NCBI RefSeq assembly: GCF_035046485.1
Contig: NC_085136.1
Coordinates: forward strand, 158,212,754-158,276,753
Reading direction: 5' to 3'
DNA: 64,000 nucleotides
From: Aedes albopictus
Taxonomy: Eukaryota > Arthropoda > Insecta > Diptera > Culicidae
Positions 57,048 through 64,000 of the stretch are shown piece by piece (position 1 is the first letter of the stretch; each line of letters begins with the position of its first letter). The position numbers and the translations under genes were made by a program. The notes beneath the pieces are model-generated. The model was not told the DNA's origin, searched no databases, and saw only the letters and a list, made by a program, of their open reading frames with translations.

Positions 57048-57380
57048 ATTATGTAGCGTAAGTTATTGCCACCAGCCGTATATATTTAGCCACTTTTCTC
57101 CGTTTCTGCAAACTTTGTTGTTTTGTACATGCGAGCCAATTTTGTGTTTTGGAAAATGTAGATATAAAGAATTGTATAAATAACAATTCTAAACTAACAT
57201 GAATAACATACAGCAATGAAATAAAACGGTTTTGCAATGTTTGGTTTCCCAACACGGTCCAGAAGTTTTGAAATTGAAGCTTTTTTGATTTAAATAGCGA
57301 TAAAGAAATCGTACATCTAATCGTATATAGATGTAGGATACCAGAGCCCTTTTAAATGCACAGCGGGTACCAAACGTTAA
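57048..57380. other. No gene seen
   Basis: AT-rich flank after the CAC-ended element. Nothing is recognised. Confidence 0.4.
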
Positions 57381-57588
57381 GGCTCAAGCATCCGTCATCA
57401 TTTTTCGGAAAATAAAAAGCAGTTTTCTCGCCGCAAATCAGATCTAGGATCATGAAAATATATTCACTGCATTATATTCCTCATGTGGAGTACAGTGAAT
57501 ATATTTTCATAGCAAAAACTTTTGTTTTGAACGAAAAAACTGCTTTCAAATGTTTGATGATGACGATGATTTCAATGACGAAAAGTTC
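57381..57588. mobile_element. Palindromic MITE, copy 2
   Basis: It begins GGCTCAAGCATCCGTCATCA like copy 1 at 1562. Its centre is again a palindrome (AAAATATATTCACTG and complement). The right end has diverged. The 8-base repeat AACGTTAA flanks it (57373-57380 and 57589-57596), but this word contains TTAA, so the true duplication may be shorter. Confidence 0.75.
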
Positions 57589-57738
57589 AACGTTAAGTGC
57601 TTATATTTATTTGAAGTGTTAAAAACCTTGAATGGTTTTCTAAATATCAATATCGATGTCTTAAAAAATCTCCATAAATCATAATCAATTTGAACATATG
57701 GTTGAAGAAGTCTTCGCTGACATAATCGTCATCATTGA

Positions 57739-58640
57739 ATGATCAAAATCAGTAATGCAGGGTCTCGTCTGTGGCCAGACTGTGGCCCAACTAGCACTAT
57801 TGAACACGTTACTTACATTCAGAGTAACGACTGCACAGTAGCGAATATCCCTCTTGTTACGCTGGAGCGCTATCTCGGTGGTCTTTGTAACCGACGAAAT
57901 AACGTCTATGGTCGATCTTTCTTATCGGAAGCCTCACTTGAGAGACCATTTATACCCTCGGTGTGCCTCAAGAGGATAATCTTCTCGAGCACCTTCCCGC
58001 CGAGTCGATCAAGCATAATGGTCTAACTGCCGACGGGTCTCCGGGTGGTTTCCCCGCCTTTGGCAATAGTACCAGTATCTGCCATTTCCAATCCCCTGGG
58101 TAAACTCCCTTGTCCAGGCATTTTTTCATAGCAGACCCTGAATATCCCGGGAGCATCTGCAATAGCTACTTTTAAGGCCAGGTTTGGAGCTTCGTCCGGA
58201 CCTAGGGCTTTTCCTACGCTAAGGGTTATTACAATCCCCGCAAGTTCTTCATCGGTGACCCTCATCTTATTGCCAACCCCCATCCTCAGCTGTCTTACGA
58301 AAGCAGGCCAAGGACTATGATTATGATCCTGAAAAAGCCCCTCGATGATTCCTTCCAACATCTCTAGAGACTGCTCTCTAGGAACCATCTTGTCTTGGCA
58401 ATCAAAATCACTCCACGGATTCGTATTGGCACTCTGGTATAGATCATATAAGCAGGCCTTTTGCTTGCTCCGGTCTTCAGCGCGACTTTGGCAGGAGCGA
58501 ACACCATCCGTCGTTCATTTCGGTCCTCATCAGTACGGGCTCGATGCATCCGCTTCCTGGTCCGTAGGACTAAATTTCACGAGTAGCACGGGAGAAAAGG
58601 TCCACCACATCTGAGAGCTCTGCATCAACGCAGTAAGGGA
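57739..58640 (-). pseudogene. R1-clade retrotransposon fragment
   Basis: The minus strand gives EQSLEMLEGIIEGLFQDHNH, VTDEELAGIVITLSVGKALG and LALKVAIADAPGIFR, matching residues about 310-570 of the intact ORF2 at 59766-62747. Stops and frameshifts follow towards 57739. It is a separate older copy, 0.4 kb from the young one. Confidence 0.88.
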
Positions 58641-58734
58641 CAAAATACTGTGGGGGTACCCAAGTTACCCCGTTTAGTGGACTCATACCACATCGGAACA
58701 GGACATCCGTAGTACTATTCTAAGCCGGCCACTA

Positions 58735-58960
58735 CATGGCTGACTCACAGAAGAGAGGGCATCATGTACAAAACGCCAATAAGACCGATAATTCTCTACG
58801 GATACGAGACATGGACCATGCCCGTGTAGCTATCGAGGAGGTGCCCGTGTAGCTCCTGGTTTAAAATAGCACTACAGACTCCTGTTACGCAGGGCTGGAA
58901 TTCTCATCAAAGTGTAAAAACGCAGTGAGCCACTGGCTGCGCGCATTCAACACTAACGAA
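58735..58960 (+). pseudogene. Short RTE-like C-terminal scrap
   Basis: Around 58767-58830 the plus strand reads MYKTPIRPIILYGYETWTMP, which matches the YKTLIRPxxxYGxETW box near the C-terminus of RTE elements. The rest is unreadable. The segment 58873-59030 is the flank into which the young R1 copy inserted. Confidence 0.6.
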
Positions 58961-59765
58961 TGTGCTGCGTACGGATGCTCATTCTCACGGATCTTTTGCT
59001 CTTTGACGCACACTGCGTTTTGGCGCATTGCGTAATGTATCTTTTTTTTTTTTTTTTTTTTCTTCTAAACCATAGGGGGATAAATCTGCTCATCAGACAC
59101 CCTAACAGGAAGGTTAGGGTAGTGTGGGGATGAGGCCGTCTTCTACAATGCCGGTAGAAGCCAGGACTACTCTCTCCTCGACCCACTAAAACACATTCCT
59201 ATGGTCGCCAAACCCTACGTCTCTCCGGAACCACCAAGAAGGTATTGCTTCAGAGAGGGGCTAGTGCAAATCGCACCCTCAAGGTTAGCTGCCGTAGCCT
59301 AGCAGCAACGAACATCGATGACTCGCACTGGAGAGTCCATCACGATAGCATGCTGGCGCTTAGCCAGTTTCCCGAGTGGTCCTCGCCACTCCCTCTGTCC
59401 TCGGAAGGCGGGCAGGGTCAACCCCGCCCGCGCCCTACTGCTGAGCGGACATCAAGAACTGATGCCCACATGCAACCCGATCTGACCTGCTGAAGGCAAG
59501 GGTATCACTACCCTTCAGGCCTTATCAGCTGCATCCGTAGGTTGCAGACAGCAGGGTCTCACCTACCCCGACCCTTGCCGGGGACCCCTTTCCAACCGCG
59601 GGCTCAGATCCAACCCAGTAGACTGACGCCACGACAGCACCGCTACCGGGACTTCCTCTCCGCGGCCACTTAATCGCTGTAAGGGTCGATCTCGACCGCA
59701 GGGCACCGGTATGACCTACGAAGCCGACTTCGAACCCCTGGACCACCTCTTGTACTGCATCTGGA

Positions 59766-62747
59766 CTAGCCATTCTCCGAGTCCACGCGCCACCTCCTTT
59801 GTAGCTCCCAGACGATATGGGTGATAGCCGTTGAAACGGCATTCCAGCTAATCTCATCCCTACACATTCTCTGGACCAAGTTGTCCGGAGTTGTGTCCTC
59901 CCCGCATGTGGCAAGCATGCGGTCGCGCATTGTGCGAAAACGCGGGCACACGAACAAAACGTGTTCCGCCGTTTCCTCTAAACCATTGCACACTGGGCAT
60001 TCGGGAGAATCCGCATGCCCGAAACGGTGTAGATACTGTCGGAAGCAACCATGACCTGTAAGGACCTGTGTCAGGTGGAATGAAACTTCCCCATGGCGCC
60101 TATTAATCCAACTATCTACCCTCGGTATCAACCTATGGGTCCACCTTCCTTTGGTGGAACTGTCCCACGCGCGCTGCCATTTGACCATAGAGGCCATCCT
60201 GACAGTTTTGCGTATGCCTCTTGTGCCGCGCATTTCGAAGCACTCCATGTCCTCACTGATAAGAATGCTGATAGGCACCATACCAGTAATGACACAGAGA
60301 GCGTCGTGTGACACGGTACGGTACGCGCTTGCAACCCTCAGACACATAAGCCTGTAAGTACTTTCCAGCTTCCGTCGGTAGCATTCAGTACTTAGCGCGG
60401 TACCCCACGCCGGGCCGCCATACCTAAGTATGGACGTAGCAACACTAGCCAGAAGCTTGCGCTTACTGGCGTACACCGCTGAGCTATTGGACATCATCCG
60501 GGACAGTGCCGCAATAGCTGTGGAGGCTCTTTTACAGGCATAATCGACGTGGCTACCGAAGGTAAGCTTATCGTCGATCATCACGCCCAAGTGCTTGACA
60601 GAGCGCTTCGACAGGATAGTGCATTCTCCTACACTGATCTCCGTCTGCTGCGCCGACTGCATGTTGTTAACAACCGTCACCTCTGTCTTGTGGTGAGCCA
60701 GCTCCAGTTTTCTGGACCGCATCCACGCCTCCACAACCTTGATCGAGTGGTCGGTAGTCAACTTCACATCCTCGATCGTTTCACCGTAGACTTCGAGCGT
60801 AATATCGTCGGCAAATCCGACAATCACCACTCCCACTGGGTACTCTAACCTCAACACCTCGTCGTACATGACATTCCATAACACCGGACCCAGGATGGAA
60901 CCTTGCGGGACTCCTGAGGTTATGTGAAAGCACTTCCGACCCACCTCCGTGTCGTATACTAGTACGCGATTCTGGAAGTAGCTTCCGAGAATCTTGTACA
61001 AGTACTCCGGTATCCCCAGACGCAAGAGCGCATCAGCAATAGCAGCCCAACTGGCGCTATTAAATGCATTCCTTACATCCAGAGTCACTACCCCGCAAAA
61101 GCGAATTCCCCTTCTCTTAGGCTCGAGTGCTTTCTCGGCGGTTTTTGTAACCGACAAGATAGCGTCTACGGTGGACCTCCCCTTCCGGAAGCCATACTGG
61201 TTGCTCGAGAGACCATTTACGCCCTCAGTGAACTTCAACATTCTATTGAGGATGATCTTTTCGAGCACCTTCCCCGCCGTGTCAATCAAGCATATTGGTC
61301 TATATGCCGACGGGTCTCCGGGTGGTTTCCCCGCCTTTGGCAATAGTACCAGGCTCTGCCTCTTCCAAGCTTCTGGGAAAACTCCCTCGTCCAGGCATTT
61401 CTGCATAGCAGACCTGAACATCTCGGGAGCTTCTGCAATAGCTACTTTTAAGGCCAGGTTCGGAACTCCGTCCGGACCTGGGGCCTTACCTACGCTAAGG
61501 GACTTAGCTATCCCCGCAAGTTCCACATCGGTGACCATTTCCTCATCGCCAGCCCCAGTCCCCGGCTGTCCTACGAAAGGAGGCCAAGGACTAGGATCAT
61601 GACGCGGAAAAAGTCCTCCAATGATCCCCTCCAACATCTCTGGAGATTGCTCTGTAGGAGCCATCACACCTCTCGTCTTGGCCATAACGATCCTGTAGGC
61701 ATCACCCCACGGGGTCGTATTGGCACTCTGACAGAGACCCTCAAAGCAGGCCTTCTTGCTTGCTCTTATCTCGGTCTTGAGCGCGGCTTTTGCAGCGGCG
61801 AACACCACCCGCCGTTCGTTTCGCTCTTCCTCTGATCGTGCTCGCTGCATCCGCCGCCTAGCCCGTAGGCAGGCGCGGCGCAGGTCCGCAATCGCGTCGG
61901 TCCACCAGTAAGCCGGTGGCCTCCCATTTCTAGGGTGGACTCTCCTAGGCATGGTCGCATCACACGCACGTGAGAGCACCGCTACCAGCTCGTCGCCGTC
62001 TAAACCGAGTAAGTTTCGCTCACGGCGGAGCGCTTCCCTAAATACCTCTTCGTCGAAGTATGATGTCTTCCACCTACGAGGGCTTGGCCTTGGCCTAGCC
62101 GCCTCTTCTTCTATCCGCTGTCTGCTGTTGTTGTAGTCGATACTGTAGCGAACCGCCAGGTGGTCGCTGTGAGTGTAGCCATCATCTACTCTCCAGTTCG
62201 AACTACTTGTTAGGCCAGGACTACAAAAGGTCACGTCAATAATTGACTCCGCTCCATTTCGACTATAGGTACTCTTGGTACCGACGTTAGCCAAGTCGAC
62301 ATCTAAGATGGCCAGTGTTTCTAGCAGGATCTGACCCCGCTGGTTCGTGAAACGGCTTCCCCATTCCACAGCCCAGGCATTAAAGTCACCCGCTATTACC
62401 ACCGGCCTTCGCCCTGTTAGCACGGTCGTTAAGCGGTCCAGCATTTGCGTGAACCGCTCGATCGGCCACCGCGGAGGCGCATAACAGCTACAGAAGAAGA
62501 CCCCGTTTACGTTGGCGACCACGAAGCCCTCATAGGTAGTAGACACCAACTCCTGCACGGGGTATTTACCCGTCGTCCATATCGCCGCCATTTTCCTGGT
62601 CCCATCCGAGGCCCAGTTGCCGTTGCCGGCGGGTACTCGGTATGGGTCCGAAATGATGGCGATATCCGTCTCCCACTCAGAAACCGCCTGACAAAGCAGT
62701 TGCTGAGCCGCATCACAGTGGTTCAGGTTCAGCTGCGTTACCTGCAC
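59766..62747 (-). CDS. R1-clade ORF2: endonuclease and reverse transcriptase polyprotein (993 residues)
   Basis: Endonuclease (about 1-215): QLNLNHCDAA, SDPYR at 33-37, AGDFNAW at 119-125, IDVTFCS at 170-176 and SDH at 194-196. Reverse transcriptase (about 415-700): GKAPGPDGVPN, VTLDVRNAFNS at 554-564, GVPQGSILGPVLWN and the catalytic GFADDITLEV at 644-653. A CCHC zinc finger lies near the end (CPVCNGLEETAEHVLFVC, 917-934). The length and order fit R1-clade ORF2. The frame overlaps the ORF1 end by ten bases, a usual arrangement. Where many relatives have Glu-Pro-Tyr in the second endonuclease box, this copy has Asp-Pro-Tyr. Without a 5' promoter it may not be expressed alone. Confidence 0.95.
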   Translation of the reverse strand: MQVTQLNLNHCDAAQQLLCQAVSEWETDIAIISDPYRVPAGNGNWASDGTRKMAAIWTTGKYPVQELVSTTYEGFVVANVNGVFFCSCYAPPRWPIERFTQMLDRLTTVLTGRRPVVIAGDFNAWAVEWGSRFTNQRGQILLETLAILDVDLANVGTKSTYSRNGAESIIDVTFCSPGLTSSSNWRVDDGYTHSDHLAVRYSIDYNNSRQRIEEEAARPRPSPRRWKTSYFDEEVFREALRRERNLLGLDGDELVAVLSRACDATMPRRVHPRNGRPPAYWWTDAIADLRRACLRARRRMQRARSEEERNERRVVFAAAKAALKTEIRASKKACFEGLCQSANTTPWGDAYRIVMAKTRGVMAPTEQSPEMLEGIIGGLFPRHDPSPWPPFVGQPGTGAGDEEMVTDVELAGIAKSLSVGKAPGPDGVPNLALKVAIAEAPEMFRSAMQKCLDEGVFPEAWKRQSLVLLPKAGKPPGDPSAYRPICLIDTAGKVLEKIILNRMLKFTEGVNGLSSNQYGFRKGRSTVDAILSVTKTAEKALEPKRRGIRFCGVVTLDVRNAFNSASWAAIADALLRLGIPEYLYKILGSYFQNRVLVYDTEVGRKCFHITSGVPQGSILGPVLWNVMYDEVLRLEYPVGVVIVGFADDITLEVYGETIEDVKLTTDHSIKVVEAWMRSRKLELAHHKTEVTVVNNMQSAQQTEISVGECTILSKRSVKHLGVMIDDKLTFGSHVDYACKRASTAIAALSRMMSNSSAVYASKRKLLASVATSILRYGGPAWGTALSTECYRRKLESTYRLMCLRVASAYRTVSHDALCVITGMVPISILISEDMECFEMRGTRGIRKTVRMASMVKWQRAWDSSTKGRWTHRLIPRVDSWINRRHGEVSFHLTQVLTGHGCFRQYLHRFGHADSPECPVCNGLEETAEHVLFVCPRFRTMRDRMLATCGEDTTPDNLVQRMCRDEISWNAVSTAITHIVWELQRRWRVDSENG

Positions 62748-63135
62748 TGTGATTTGTTGCTCACTGCGGCTTTCTTAAAGGCCGGGCACCCTGGACCACC
62801 CATCGCATGTCTGTTTTTCGAGGTTTTCCCGGTACAGATCATGCAGATGGGCGGACTCGTGCAGCTTTGGGCCTTATGACCTTCAGCGCCGCATCGCCTA
62901 CACAGTTTGCGCCTGTCGGGGCCTTTGCAGTCCCACGACTTGTGTCCTGGTTCCAGACACCTGAAGCAAACCTCAGGTGGCTCGTGGAATGTCAGGTGAC
63001 AAACACACCAGCCCACCTTAATACTCCCTACTTTAACGGACTTTTTAACATCCGCCACAGGTAGCTGAACCAGAGCTATCTGTGTCCCTGCTGGCCCCTT
63101 CCGCAGCCTGACGGCTGTGGCGGCCACCTGAACAT
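62738..63135 (-). pseudogene. R1-clade ORF1, C-terminal part with zinc knuckles
   Basis: The retained part reads VQVAATAVRLRKGPAGTQIA, then three gag-type knuckles: CFRCLEPGHKSWDC, CRRCGAEGHKAQSC and CMICTGKTSKNRHAMGGPGC. ORF1 proteins bind element RNA. Codons from 63181 to 63136 are open but belong to flanking DNA, so the apparent Met start is an artefact of the insertion. The end overlaps the ORF2 start. Confidence 0.9.
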
Positions 63136-63147
63136 CGTAATGTATCT

Positions 63148-64000
63148 GTTTCACGCAAAGAGTAAAGGACACATGATGCACGCATACTCATTGCGCTGCT
63201 CATTGCGCAGTTGGTATGACAGAAATCACAGATAAACGAACGTAACACTGACGGAAATTTCTTCCAATATATCTCAGGATCCCGATAACTTACAGAGTTG
63301 GTGTTTTCGGCATAATTATTAGGCTGGTCAAAGTCCTAAAGGTTATGGATTGTTTGATTCAGTATTCCACCACTAGGTGGTGCTAGAGTCAAACAAATTT
63401 TATATTTCATATATCTCAGGACTCTGATCACTTAGCAAGTTGGTGTCTTCGGCAATGTTGTTTGGTAAGTCAAGGGCTCAAAGTAAATGGACCACTTGTT
63501 TCGAAACTCCGCCACTAGGCGGCGCTAGTTACACATTTGCAAGATCATGAAAATGATTGATTTTTTTCATTAAGTATTCAACATGCTGTAATTTTGTTTT
63601 CTTTGAACATATTCAAGTCAAGTCAAATGTTTTACAAAGACCAATATGTTAGCCGTAAATGTGCAAAATTTCATTTAATTCGGTTCACTGAATTCTGGGA
63701 TATAGCAGTTTAATGAAAAATACTCAAATATGAATCATTTAACTAGAATCGCTCTAACTTCATGCAAAATTATCCAATCAAGCCCAAATTTGTACCAGTT
63801 AGAGCTAACTAGTTGTGCAATAAGCGATAAAAATTTGAGAATTTTTGGTGCACTCCATAGAAAGTTACAGTTGCTTGCTGAATGTTTTTGCGATAATTAA
63901 TGAAAGTTGCATGGTTCTACTCATTTTTAACTAGCGCCACCTAGTGGTAGAATATTGACACAATTTACCAATCAACGGAAAGGTCTTAACAAACCAAACA
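63148..64000. repeat. Non-coding repeat family as at 3.4-4.8 kb
   Basis: Boxes CCACTAGGTGGTGCTAG, GCCACTAGGCGGCGCTAG and GCGCCACCTAGTGG recur at 63369, 63509 and 63935 with CATATATCTCAGGACTCTGA and TTGGTGTCTTCGGCAATG between. The part 63550-63900 aligns with about 3680-4010 (CAAGCCCAAATTTGTA against CAAGTCCAAAATTGTA). No gene is seen. It continues past the window. Confidence 0.7.

Larger units (their letters stand above)
59043..63135 (-). mobile_element. 5'-truncated R1-clade retrotransposon with intact ORF2
   Basis: The element begins (minus strand) at 63135 inside ORF1 and ends with a poly(A) tail (T-run at 59042-59061). The 12-bp duplication CGTAATGTATCT lies at 59031-59042 and 63136-63147. 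The 3' UTR (59062-59765) is GC-rich. R1-clade elements move by target-primed reverse transcription; 5' truncation is a common result. The preserved duplication and the open ORF2 show a recent event. Confidence 0.93.

Noticed and set aside
59525..59914. 129-residue minus frame beyond ORF2
   Set aside because: It overlaps the ORF2 end and the GC-rich 3' UTR of the R1 element; no domain is seen.
57181..64000. LTR retrotransposon or integrated virus
   Set aside because: No long terminal repeats, protease, integrase or viral polymerase motif was seen here or elsewhere in the window; the reverse transcriptases are all of non-LTR type.

Overview
The window looks like a piece of a mosquito chromosome, most probably Aedes (A. 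aegypti or a close relative). The reasons are several copies of a tRNA-derived SINE I recognise as Feilai, RTE-, R1- and I-type non-LTR retrotransposons, very many small inverted-repeat elements, large introns packed with transposons and very low gene density. The species assignment is inference; nothing here is bacterial or organellar.

One host gene is well supported: a two-pore-domain (K2P) potassium channel on the minus strand. I can join six exons between 18473 and 8754 with in-frame GT-AG junctions. They carry both pore loops (TTIGYGNIVP split by an intron inside the GYG codon, and [10 protein letters not shown]). The exon for the first membrane segment is missing, so the gene starts at higher coordinates than 18473 and may extend beyond the window. 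A 7.9-kb intron (9471-17383) holds an RTE remnant, two elements with CCCAAGTAAC ends, a TA-flanked MITE, a full Feilai copy with a 14-bp target duplication, a degenerate tandem array and a 2.85-kb TTAA-flanked palindrome with a 24-bp satellite core.

Layout. 1-1380: internally deleted RTE copy (-). 1.5-6.9 kb: non-coding repeats, including a tandem pair of about 765-bp units and ten copies of the 16-bp motif GCGTTGTAACGTCACG or its complement. 6.9-8.75 kb: probable 3' UTR side of the channel gene. 8.75-18.5 kb: the channel gene. 19.1-22.15 kb: an element with TACACACC ends, a nested TA-flanked element and an adjacent inverted-repeat element. 22.2-23.6 kb: decayed R1 copy (+). 25.07-30.18 kb: hAT-like element with an exact 8-bp target duplication and a degenerate satellite interior. 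30.5-32.8 kb: RTE copy with frameshifts (+). 37.24-39.44 kb: 5'-truncated LINE with reverse transcriptase and RNase H, poly(A) tail and target duplication. 39.7-44.5 kb: I-type LINE (-) broken by at least four later insertions. 45-45.7 kb: foldback element. 45.9-46.3 kb: a GC-rich, non-repeat-looking segment. 48.06-53.2 kb: RTE-like LINE (+) split by a second TTAA-flanked palindrome. 54.05-57.04 kb: element with CAC ends and a 4-bp duplication, carrying two SINEs, one of them carrying a 70-bp MITE. 57.7-58.6 kb: R1 fragment (-). 59.04-63.14 kb: young 5'-truncated R1 element (-) with an open 993-codon ORF2, poly(A) tail and a 12-bp target duplication. 63.15-64 kb: the same non-coding repeat family as at 3.4-4.8 kb.

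The interest of the window lies in its well-preserved insertion junctions. Target duplications or restored frames give a relative order for many insertions. Several element families are defined here by structure only: TTAA-flanked palindromes, TACACAC-ended elements with TCAGCAAA arrays, and the GTTGTAACGTCACG cluster. I made no database search, so novelty is untested.
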